The position numbers and the translations under genes are program-made. A stretch of 21,588 nt of DNA. It comes from CAZRGV01 sp964599655. Its GTDB lineage: Bacteria > Planctomycetota > Planctomycetia > Isosphaerales > Isosphaeraceae. The DNA is taken from NCBI GenBank assembly GCA_964599655.1, contig CAZRGV010000103.1, positions 1 through 21,588 of the forward strand, read 5' to 3'. Below, in pieces: positions 13,898 to 21,218 of this stretch. Under the pieces are notes generated by a model. It did not search any database, was not told the DNA's origin, and saw only the letters and a list, made by a program, of their open reading frames with translations. Every line of letters starts with the position of its first letter. Within the stretch, counting starts at the first letter, position 1.

Positions 13898-16753
13898 ATG
13901 GTGCGCAAGTCCCTGGCCTGGATGCTCCTGGCGATGGCGCCGACGATGGTCGCCCGAGCCGACGGATTCGACGACGCGCGCGACCTCTGGAAAACCGGAA
14001 AGTACGCCGAGGCGCAGGACTCCTACGAGAAGGCCCTCAAGGCCATCGACCCGCCCGACGCCGCCACGCGCTCGAAGTACGCCCTCGGCCTGGCCGAGTG
14101 CCTCGCCAGCCAGGGCGAGTCCGATCAGGCCGCCGCAACGCTTCAAAACGAAATCGAGGCCCAGCCCGAGAACGCCGACCTCCGCGCCAGGCTCGCCGAC
14201 CTTCAGTTCGGTCGAGGCCAGTGGGATGAGGCCCTCGCCAACGCCGAGGCCGCCCTCAAGGCGAAGCCCGACCATCTGCTCGGCCGTTGGGTGCTCGCCC
14301 GGATGCTCGAAGCCCGTGGCAAGCGGGACGAGGCCCTCAAGGCCTGGCAGTGGTTCATCGACTACCACAACGATCACCAACGCGCCCTGAGCAAGGACGC
14401 CGACGCCCTCCTGATCATCGGCCAGGCGGCCGAAAAATACTACCGGGCCAAGGCCCGAGGGCCCGAGCTGAGCGAAACGCTTAACGAGGTGATCAACGAC
14501 ATTTATGAGGCGGCCATCGTCGCCGACCCGAAGTGCTGGCAGGCCCCCTGGCTCGAAGGCCGCCTGTTCCTCTCGGGCTACAACGAACGGGCGGCCCTGA
14601 AGGAGCTCAGCCGCGCCCTGCGGATCAACCCCAACGCCCCCGAGGTGATCGTCACGCTCGGCCAGTCCGACCTGCAAGGCTACAAGCTCGCCGCCGGCCG
14701 CCGCCGGGTCGAGGACGCGCTGGAGATCAACCCGCATTATGCCCCGGCTCAGATCCTGCTGAACATCTCCGACGAACGCTTCGACGACGCCCTCGACGCC
14801 GCGAAAAAAGCCGTGGCCGAGAACCCCAAGGATGAGGACGCCCTGGCGCGATTGGCGGCCTCCTACCGCCTGCTGGTCGATCCGGTCGGCGCGACGGCCG
14901 CCGAGGCGACCGCCCTGGCGGTCAATCCCAAACCGGCCACCTTCTACGCGGCGCTCGGCGAGCGGCTCTCGGACCGCCGCAAGTACCACTCGGCCGAACG
15001 CGCCTTCCTGCTCGCCATCGACGCCGACCCCGACGCCGCCGCGTCCCGCATCGGCCTGGGCATGCTCTATATGCAGATCGGCCGCGAGGACGAGGCCAAC
15101 GACCTGTTCCACGCCGCCTTCGAGGCCGACCCGTTCAACGTCCGCGCCGACAATATGATCAAGGTCCTCCGCCACCTCGCGTCGTACAAGCCGATCGAGA
15201 GCGAGCACTTCGAGGTCCTGGTCCTCCCCGGCCAGGATGCGATTCTTGGTAAATACATGTCGAAGTTCCTTGAGTCGGCCTACGGCGGGCTCGCCGAACG
15301 ATTCGGCTACGAGCCGCCCGGCAAGACCAAAATCGAGATCCTCAAGGACCACCAGTGGTTCAGCGGCCGGACGACCGCCTTGCCGTTCATCCCGACCGTC
15401 GGCGCCTGCACGGGCAAGGTCGTGGCGCTGGCCAGCACCCGCACGATGAAGAAGCCCTACAACTGGTCTCGAGTGCTGGTGCACGAGGTGACGCACGTCA
15501 TCACCTTGCAGCAAACCGAGTTCAACATCCCCCACTGGTACACCGAGGCCCTGGCCGTCGAGAGCGAGGGGACCCCCCGCCCGCAGCCCTGGAACAAAAT
15601 GCTGCTGGAACGCGTGCCGGCGCGGAAACTTTTGAATCTCGACACCATCAACCTCGGCTTCATCCGGCCCAAGGAACCCGAGGAAAGGCAGCTCGCCTAC
15701 TGCCAGTCGCAGCTTTATGCTCAGTACATGGTCAAGCGATTCGGCGCCGATGCCCAGATCCGCATGCTCGAAGCCTATCGCCGTGGGCTCACGACCGACA
15801 AGGCCATCAAGGCCTGTTTCAATGTCGAGAAAAACGACTTCGAGGAGGGCTACCTCAAATTCCTCGACGAGGTGATCAAGACCATTCGCGCCCGGGTCGA
15901 CGACGAGGAGCCGGTCGCGTTCTCGAAGCTGGAGCAAATGGTCAAGGCCAAGCCCGACGACGCCGACCTGAACGCGAGGATGGCCTACGAGTACTTCGCA
16001 CGTCGCGACCTGAAGGCCGCCCGCCCCTTCGCCGACAAGGCCCTGAAACTCCAGGCCCATCATCCGCTGGCTAGCTATGTGAAAGCCCGTTTATTTGTCA
16101 CGATCGGCGACGCCTCCACGGCGCTCGACATCCTCCGCCCGGCCCTTGACGAGTCGAAGCCGAACGAGCGGGTGGTGGACCTGCTGGCCGAGCTCGAGAT
16201 GAAGGACGGCAACCTCGACGAGGCCGAGCGGCTCTACGAGCTCGCCCGCAAGGACGACCCGTTCCACTCCAAGTGGATCGCCGGACTGGCCCGGGTCCAC
16301 CTCCGACAGGGCGACCGCAAGAAGCTGCTCGACGACCTCGCGATGCTCGCCGCCAACGACGCCGACGACCTCGCCGTGCGATCGACCCTGGCCGAAATGC
16401 ACCTCAAGGACGGACACTTCGACGAGGCCGAGAAGTGGGCCACCGAATGCCTCTACATTCAAGTGTACGACCCCGCGTACCACGTCGTCCTGGCCGACGC
16501 GAACGCGGGTCAGAAAAAATATGACGAGGCGATCGAGGAGTACCAGACGGCGCTCGAGCTTCGCGCCAAGCGGCCGAACGACGTGAAGGTTCGCATGGCC
16601 CGCGCCCTGATCGGCCAGGGCAAACCCGACCAGGCCCGCGAAACCCTCGACCAGGTCTTGAAGGCCGACCCCGACCACCCCGAGGCCAAGGCCCTCCGCG
16701 AGGAATTGACCACCGGCGCCGCGGGGGGGGGACAATCCGAGGATGGCCGATGA
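13898..16753 (+). CDS. Exported TPR protein with central peptidase MA-like metalloprotease domain
   Basis: A 951-residue protein. An N-terminal signal peptide (MVRKSLAWMLLAMAPTMVARA) leads into TPR repeats to about residue 430 (e.g. GKYAEAQDSYEKALKAIDP, RGQWDEALANAEAALKAKPD). A gluzincin-type domain occupies about 435-640, with H529-E-V-T-H533 and a third ligand E550 in HWYTEALA, the HExxH-x16-E spacing of the peptidase-MA-like family. TPRs resume from about 670 to the end (YDEAIEEYQTALELR). It is probably a periplasmic or cell-surface protease or scaffold; the substrate is unknown. The ATG at 13898 has GCGAGG about 6 nt upstream and starts the signal peptide; the frame is open to 12530 but crosses the FkbM gene antisense. 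A 9-G run lies in the last codons (16723-16731). The stop overlaps the next start (ATGA). Confidence 0.88.
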   Translation: MVRKSLAWMLLAMAPTMVARADGFDDARDLWKTGKYAEAQDSYEKALKAIDPPDAATRSKYALGLAECLASQGESDQAAATLQNEIEAQPENADLRARLADLQFGRGQWDEALANAEAALKAKPDHLLGRWVLARMLEARGKRDEALKAWQWFIDYHNDHQRALSKDADALLIIGQAAEKYYRAKARGPELSETLNEVINDIYEAAIVADPKCWQAPWLEGRLFLSGYNERAALKELSRALRINPNAPEVIVTLGQSDLQGYKLAAGRRRVEDALEINPHYAPAQILLNISDERFDDALDAAKKAVAENPKDEDALARLAASYRLLVDPVGATAAEATALAVNPKPATFYAALGERLSDRRKYHSAERAFLLAIDADPDAAASRIGLGMLYMQIGREDEANDLFHAAFEADPFNVRADNMIKVLRHLASYKPIESEHFEVLVLPGQDAILGKYMSKFLESAYGGLAERFGYEPPGKTKIEILKDHQWFSGRTTALPFIPTVGACTGKVVALASTRTMKKPYNWSRVLVHEVTHVITLQQTEFNIPHWYTEALAVESEGTPRPQPWNKMLLERVPARKLLNLDTINLGFIRPKEPEERQLAYCQSQLYAQYMVKRFGADAQIRMLEAYRRGLTTDKAIKACFNVEKNDFEEGYLKFLDEVIKTIRARVDDEEPVAFSKLEQMVKAKPDDADLNARMAYEYFARRDLKAARPFADKALKLQAHHPLASYVKARLFVTIGDASTALDILRPALDESKPNERVVDLLAELEMKDGNLDEAERLYELARKDDPFHSKWIAGLARVHLRQGDRKKLLDDLAMLAANDADDLAVRSTLAEMHLKDGHFDEAEKWATECLYIQVYDPAYHVVLADANAGQKKYDEAIEEYQTALELRAKRPNDVKVRMARALIGQGKPDQARETLDQVLKADPDHPEAKALREELTTGAAGGGQSEDGR

Positions 16754-18006
16754 TTCGATTGATCGAGGCGCTGAACTTCCGATGTCTTAGGTACATCAGC
16801 CAACGGCTTGGGCCGTTCCACGTTCTGGTCGGCCCAAACGCGAGTGGCAAGACCACATTCCTCGATGTCGTGGCGTTGCTTGGCCAGCTCGTTTCCGACG
16901 GACTTGATGCGGCTATCGGAGAGCGCACGCAGAATTTCCAGGATCTTGTGTGGGGCCGGAAAGGGTCGAGCTTCGAACTCGCGATCGAGGCCGCGATCCC
17001 CGACAACCGGCGTCGGCTTCTCGGAAATCAGGAGTATGATACGGTTCGCTATGAGGTCGCGATCGGCCTCGCGCCCGAGACCGGCGAAATGTCGATCCTC
17101 GCCGAAACGGTCCTCTTAAAGGAGTGGAAACCACCAACCCATGGATTGAGGACCCTCTTTCCTGAACAGGAATTCCAACCCAAAACGATTCTCGCGCAAA
17201 GGAAACCGAGACGATCTTCTTCTCTCGAGCGGATCATCATCAACAAAATCAAGGATGGTAATGACAATTTTTACCCGGAACCTGGCAAATCCTGGGTTCC
17301 ATCGTTCAAACTCGGGCCACGGAAATCCGCGCTGGGTAACTTGCCCGAAGACGAGTCGAAGTTTCCCGTGTCGACTTGGCTGAAGCGATTGCTTTCCGAG
17401 TCCGTCCAGCGGTTTATCCTGAATAGTTTGCTAATTCGTAAGGCAAGCCCACCCGGTCAGATTCGTGGCTTCAAGACGGATGGTTCCAACCTCCCCTGGG
17501 TCATCTCGACCTTCCGGAAGCATCCCGAACGTTACCAGCAATGGATTGCGCACCTTCAAACCGCGCTTCCAGATGTCGAGGACATTCAGACCGTCGTTCG
17601 CGAAGATGATAAACACATGTATATTATAATATGTTATCGCGATGGTCTTCGTGCTCCTTCCTGGACGGCCTCGGACGGCACACTGCGTCTTCTCGCCTTG
17701 ACGCTTCCTGCGTATCTCCCGAACTTCGAGGGAATTTATCTCATCGAGGAACCTGAGAATGGGATTCATCCCCGGGCCGTGGAGACGTTGTTCCAGTCGC
17801 TCTCTTCGGTCTATGATGCTCAGATCCTGCTCGCAACCCATTCACCGGTGATTCTGAGCATCGCCGAGCCGGAGACTGTACTTTGCTTCGCCAAGACAGC
17901 GGATGAGGCCACGGACATCGTGCGAGGCGATCAACATCCGGCGCTTCGCGACTGGCGAGGCGAAACCAATCTCGGTGTTCTGTTCGCCGCGGGAGTTCTC
18001 GGTTGA
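16750..18006 (+). CDS. AAA/ABC-type ATPase, OLD/SMC-like (AAA_21-like), defence-type candidate
   Basis: A 418-residue ATPase. It begins MIRLIEALNFRCLRYISQRL, the N-terminal strand pattern of RecF/OLD/SMC-like ATPases. Walker A is GPNASGKTT (28-36). A central variable helical region (about 120-280) follows, then a signature-like SDGTLRLLAL (308-317), Walker B IEEPENGIHP (332-341, with catalytic E334) and the switch His in LLATHSP (360-366). It has no C-terminal TOPRIM of its own; that role may belong to the small partner that overlaps it by TTGA. Such stand-alone ATPases drive effector partners in phage-defence loci. The ATG overlaps the TPR gene stop (ATGA). Third-position GC is clearly lower than in the neighbours (e.g. 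codons in ATGTATATTATAATATGT), suggesting transfer. The cellular role is inferred. Confidence 0.85.
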   Translation: MIRLIEALNFRCLRYISQRLGPFHVLVGPNASGKTTFLDVVALLGQLVSDGLDAAIGERTQNFQDLVWGRKGSSFELAIEAAIPDNRRRLLGNQEYDTVRYEVAIGLAPETGEMSILAETVLLKEWKPPTHGLRTLFPEQEFQPKTILAQRKPRRSSSLERIIINKIKDGNDNFYPEPGKSWVPSFKLGPRKSALGNLPEDESKFPVSTWLKRLLSESVQRFILNSLLIRKASPPGQIRGFKTDGSNLPWVISTFRKHPERYQQWIAHLQTALPDVEDIQTVVREDDKHMYIIICYRDGLRAPSWTASDGTLRLLALTLPAYLPNFEGIYLIEEPENGIHPRAVETLFQSLSSVYDAQILLATHSPVILSIAEPETVLCFAKTADEATDIVRGDQHPALRDWRGETNLGVLFAAGVLG

Positions 18007-18645
18007 CACGGACGGCCGCTTCAAAGAAAGATCTTGTCGTTCTGGTCGCGGATATCAACATTGAGTTTGCGATCAGAGGTTTGCTTGATCGCCATGAATC
18101 ATTGGGAATTCGATCCCTCAGGACCGACATCTTCCGTCACCCTCAGAAGGATCCTGGTTGCCTACGAGAGTCTCATGTGTTTCTCCGCAGCCGATTGAAC
18201 CTCTACGATCATGCTCTTGTCCTGTTCGACCGCGAAGGCTGTGGTCAAGAGGAAACCGATCGCGAGCAACTGGAGGCTCAGGTCCAGGATCTGTTGCACC
18301 AGAATGGCTGGGTGGATCGTGCCGCAGTCATCGTTTTTGATCCCGAGTTGGAGATCTGGGTCTGGAGCCATTCTCCCCACGTGGCGACGGAACTTGGGAT
18401 GGGGAACCCGAGCGCCTGATCTCAATCGCTGGCTGCACGACAACAAGTTCCTGGTTGAAGGCCAGGGGAAGCCAAGCCGCCCAAAAGAGTCTGTCGAAGC
18501 TGCCCTCAAGATGGTCCGAAAGCCACGATCATCGATTCTGTATCTGAATCTCGCCAGAAAGGTCAGTCTGGGACAATGTACAGATCCTTCCTTTCTAAAG
18601 TTTAAAAATCTATTAAAACGTTGGTTCTCTTGCGCGCCATCGTGA
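18003..18645 (+). pseudogene. Small TOPRIM/DUF4276-like partner of the ATPase, split by an apparent +1 frameshift
   Basis: The first part (18003-18419, 138 residues) starts at TTG, overlapping the ATPase stop, with GGGAG 7 nt upstream. It shows KDLVVLVADINIEFAIRGLL, then HALVLFDREGCGQEE (D76, E78) and VIVFDPELEIWVWSHSPHV (D113, E115). These acidic strand ends fit a TOPRIM or DUF4276-like fold. After ELG (to 18398) the frame meets an early stop at 18417-18419. Skipping one base near 18399 continues as WGTRAPDLNRWLHDNKF, then KPSRPKESVEAALKMVRKPR and a conserved-looking LKRWFSCAPS end at 18645, giving about 213 residues in all. I believe similar proteins often follow such ATPases, but I cannot name the family. 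Either a sequencing error, a real mutation or programmed frameshifting explains the break. Confidence 0.65.
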
Positions 18646-18658
18646 GCGAGGGAGAGGC

Positions 18659-19234
18659 ATGTCGAGTTCGAACGGAGCGGGCGTTTGCCGATCCACCGAG
18701 TTGCTCTTGATGGTCGGGGCCATTATCGGCCTGGCTCCATGCGGCGAACCGAAGCCCGAGCCGGCGGGCACGCTCAATGACAGCATCCTCGCGTTTGCCC
18801 GAGAGCGTCTGGGTGAGAAGGTCGGGCGGGGGGAGTGTACCGACCTGGTGGTCGCGGCCTTCGAGGCCTGCGGGGCGAGGCGGTTTCCACCGTTCGGGCG
18901 GGACGCCGACTTCGTCTGGGGGCAGCCGGTCGACGACCGCGACGAGGTTCGGCCGGGCGACATCCTCCAGTTCCGCGACGCCATCTTCAAGGGCCGTCGC
19001 CGGGTCTTCCGTCGCGGACAGACCGTGATCGAGTTCTGGAAACGCTCGTTTCCGCACCACACCGCGATCGTCGCCGGGGTTCGCGACAAGGGGCGCACCC
19101 TGCTCATCCTGCACCAGAACTCCGGTTCGGCCGACACGCCCGAAGACGAGCGCAAGAGCGTCCACGAAGACGTGCTCCGGCTCCGCGAGCTGACGTCGGG
19201 CACGGTGAAGGTCTACCGGCCGATCCCTCGTTGA
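18659..19234 (+). CDS. Exported CHAP/NlpC-like Cys-His protein (putative peptidoglycan amidase/peptidase)
   Basis: A 191-residue protein. Residues 13-28 are hydrophobic (ELLLMVGAIIGLAPC), a signal peptide that may end in an imperfect lipobox (LAPC, C28). The domain begins NDSILAFARERLGEKVGRGE with the candidate nucleophile in ECTD (C60). VRPGDILQF (98-105) is the typical strand before the active-site His, HHTAIVAGV supplies H133/H134, and LLILHQNSG supplies a third polar residue (H152 or N154). This order (Cys, PGD, His) is that of CHAP and NlpC/P60 papain-like folds, which cut peptidoglycan stems or other amides. The ATG at 18659 follows GGGAGAGG. It is 14 nt after the split partner gene but returns to the GC-rich codon use of the chromosome, so it is probably native. 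Confidence 0.7.
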   Translation: MSSSNGAGVCRSTELLLMVGAIIGLAPCGEPKPEPAGTLNDSILAFARERLGEKVGRGECTDLVVAAFEACGARRFPPFGRDADFVWGQPVDDRDEVRPGDILQFRDAIFKGRRRVFRRGQTVIEFWKRSFPHHTAIVAGVRDKGRTLLILHQNSGSADTPEDERKSVHEDVLRLRELTSGTVKVYRPIPR

Positions 19235-19254
19235 TCGTCGCACTCCGTTCAAAA

Positions 19255-19329
19255 GTCTGGTCGGGTCCGCCGTGCGGACCATCCTCCTCGATCGGGCCGG
19301 AGTGGTCCGCACGGCGGACCCGACCAGAC
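19255..19329. repeat. 27-bp perfect inverted repeat made of nested palindromes
   Basis: Arm 19255-19281 is the exact reverse complement of arm 19303-19329, with a 21-nt loop. Each arm also contains its own hairpin, GGTCCGC-CGT-GCGGACC (left, 19264-19280) and its complement on the right. It lies between the stops of two convergent genes (19234 and 19407). It can fold as one long hairpin or two short ones, and could act as a bidirectional terminator. The nested architecture resembles REP/BIME-type intergenic elements. No transposase is nearby. Confidence 0.85.
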
Positions 19330-19406
19330 GGAATTCCGATCGAGAAACCGTCACGGCCAGCTACGGCCGTGAACGGTTACGATCGACGAATGAACGTCTG
19401 TTCGTA

Positions 19407-20576
19407 TCAATGCCGGCGCCGACGGGCCCCTTCGGCGCGCAGGGCCATGCGCGACTGGTCGAGGTCCTCGATGGCGAGCCCTTCGGGCGGCTCGCGATAG
19501 GCGGGCAGCGCGACCCAGCGCGAGGCAAGGGGGGTCGCCGGGGCGTCGAGCCGCTCTCGCAGGATCTCGGCGATGCCCGTGCTGAAGGCCGAGGCGCCGA
19601 GGCGGTTCAGGTGCGTCAGGTCGGCCGCCGCCGACGCGGGGAAGCCCGAGTGCCGGCCGTCGAGCACGACGAGGTTCGGATAGCGCTTCACGAGGTGGCG
19701 GACGAATCGCTCGTAGTGGGCCGAAAGCCCCCCTCGATCGCGGATCGCCTGCACCCTGGGATGCACCGGCGGCAGCAGCCAGAAAACGGTCAATCCGCGC
19801 GACTCGGCCAGATCGAGAAACTTGATCACATACTGCTCATTGACAGGCTGGCACGACCAGCCGGCCGGCAGGTGGTTCGCCTTCGCCAGCGCCTCGTCGA
19901 CGGCCTTCGCCTGCGACGGGCTGGGCGCCTGGATGTGCGCGCCGTGGTTGGCTTGCCAGTTGCGCAACGGCGGCGCGAGCCCCCAACGGGCCGAAACGAC
20001 CTCGCCTCGCAGGGCCGCCAGGATGCCCTCCCGCACCTCGTGGCGCATTCGCAACGAGGGCAGGAGCCGGGCCAGCACCACCCGGGCGAAGAACGTCGGG
20101 TCACGGGCGCTCCGGGCCAGCTCGAACGTTTCGGGCACGCTCAGCAGCTCGGGCCAGAGCCGCGACAACGTCGGTTCGAGCGGGTCGTCGGTCAGCAGCT
20201 CGCCGTCGACGAGCACCGCCTCGGGCCTCGCGCCGGCATCCAGCGCCCTTCGGAGCAAGACGTAGCTGGTCGGCGCCTGCCCCTTGAAGACGGCCAGGTT
20301 GTACGAAGGCCGCCCCAGCCGCTGCTCGATCACGCCCGGCGCGACCCCTTCCATCACGAGGCTGTCGCCGAAGAACAGGACGTCGGCCCGAGCCGCCTCG
20401 CGCGACGCCGCCTGGCCCGCATGGGCCCAGGNNNNNNNNNNNNNNNNNNNNNNNNNCGTGAAGTCGCGGTCGTGCCGGCGGAGCCGCAGCTCGACCACGG
20501 CCACCAGCACGAGCATCCCGATCAGCCCGAGCGGCAAGGCCGCCCGGCGACGACGCGCGACGGGGCTCCCGATCAC
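19407..20576 (-). CDS. Membrane-anchored SGNH/GDSL-like protein, interrupted by assembly gap
   Basis: The protein has one N-terminal transmembrane helix (AALPLGLIGMLVLVAVV) after a basic stretch (ARRRR), then an extracytoplasmic domain. The SGNH block I is VLFFGDSLVMEGVAP with the candidate nucleophile Ser, and the C-terminal DLTHLNRLGA supplies the Asp-x-x-His pair of the catalytic triad. This is the pattern of DUF1574/AlgX-like surface acyl-transfer or esterase proteins, often linked to polysaccharide acetylation; the role here is a guess. Twenty-five Ns (20432-20456) fall between the helix and the SGNH block; the frame is the same on both sides. The start is uncertain. GTG at 20576 has GGAGAGG upstream and gives a short N-terminus; ATG at 20651 adds 25 residues of unlikely composition. 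Confidence 0.75.
   Translation of the reverse strand: MIGSPVARRRRAALPLGLIGMLVLVAVVELRLRRHDRDFTXXXXXXXXXWAHAGQAASREAARADVLFFGDSLVMEGVAPGVIEQRLGRPSYNLAVFKGQAPTSYVLLRRALDAGARPEAVLVDGELLTDDPLEPTLSRLWPELLSVPETFELARSARDPTFFARVVLARLLPSLRMRHEVREGILAALRGEVVSARWGLAPPLRNWQANHGAHIQAPSPSQAKAVDEALAKANHLPAGWSCQPVNEQYVIKFLDLAESRGLTVFWLLPPVHPRVQAIRDRGGLSAHYERFVRHLVKRYPNLVVLDGRHSGFPASAAADLTHLNRLGASAFSTGIAEILRERLDAPATPLASRWVALPAYREPPEGLAIEDLDQSRMALRAEGARRRRH
20432..20456. other. Assembly gap (25 N)
   Basis: A run of 25 Ns inside the SGNH-like gene. True length is unknown; the flanking coding frame agrees with 25, which happens by chance one time in three. Confidence 0.99.
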
Positions 20577-20809
20577 AGGCCGTTCCTCTCCGTCCGCCAC
20601 GACCAGGCCGCGGCCGGTTCCCAGGCCCCAATGCCCTGTCCGCCAGGACATCAGGGCGCGCCCACCCAAACGCTCGCAACGAGCGGCGGCCGTGTTCTAG
20701 CAACACGCTCCGAAGCGGTCAAGGCGAGCCCTTCGAGCACCACTCGTCGACCTCGGGATCAAATCGCACCACGCCAACACGCGAATCCGAACGGGTCCTT
20801 CCCGAGGAA

Positions 20810-20875
20810 ATGATAAAATTACCCGTTGATGAATTAGCAGCCGGATGTATGATTGACATAAATGAACTTATTTAG
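20810..20875 (+). other. Possible 21-codon ORF or decayed gene start
   Basis: ATG at 20810 with GAGGAA directly upstream opens a 21-residue frame starting MIKLPVDELAAGCMIDINEL, ending in TAG. The wording PVDELxxGxxI is like the beginning of some HD-GYP or related signalling proteins, so this could be the stub of a lost gene. It sits in the AT-rich patch at the 3' end of the truncated exonuclease and is too short to be called a gene with confidence. Confidence 0.25.
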
Positions 20876-21158
20876 TACTTGGTGTGGACGATTCCCTGAG
20901 CCAGTCATCGAGCCGCGACATCATATCAGCAAGAGCATCAAATTCCGAAACGTCGTCGCGAGAGAACCCGCTCGGCGTCGCCGCCTCGGGGACCCAACGG
21001 TTCGAAATCGGCTTCCACCGGCGGTAGAAGGTGCGGTTGAGCGCGGGCTCGACGACGACCGCGCCGAAGCAGACCATCGCGTCATCGCCGGGAATCGGGC
21101 CATCCGCCTCGACGTCGACCATCACGTAGGCGATGGGAAGAATCGTCCCGAAACCCAT
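20868..21158 (-). pseudogene. C-terminally truncated 3'-5' exoribonuclease (DEDD fold, Rv2179c-like)
   Basis: 96 residues remain. AYVMVDVEADGPIPGDDAMV carries Exo I motif D-x-E, and FGAVVVEPALNRTFYRRWKP, SNRWVPEAATPSGFSRDD match the first half of the Rv2179c-like 3'-5' exoribonuclease family as I know it, in which full-length members are about 180 residues. The Exo II Asp and the Exo III HxxxxD of the DEDD active site are missing: the frame stops at 20868 in AT-rich sequence after LRESSTPSTK, and no continuation is visible in other frames down to 20700. It is therefore probably non-functional, cut by a deletion or insertion. The start is ATG at 21158 (an internal ATG lies at 21122); neither has a strong SD. 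It lies 60 bp downstream of msrA on the same strand. Confidence 0.65.
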
Positions 21159-21218
21159 CCGTCCGGGCGGCCTGGAGCGCTGGGGAATTCCGGGACTCAA
21201 TCCGGCCGGATTCGCCGG

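Noticed and set aside
13685..16063. 792-codon open frame on the minus strand
   Set aside because: It mirrors the TPR-peptidase gene, which has clear repeats, HExxH and a signal peptide. The antisense product is Val/Gly/Leu-rich low complexity.
17591..17645. AT-rich stretch in the ATPase gene as an internal promoter
   Set aside because: It encodes in-frame KHMYIIICYRDG of the ATPase, and no gene start follows for about 360 nt.
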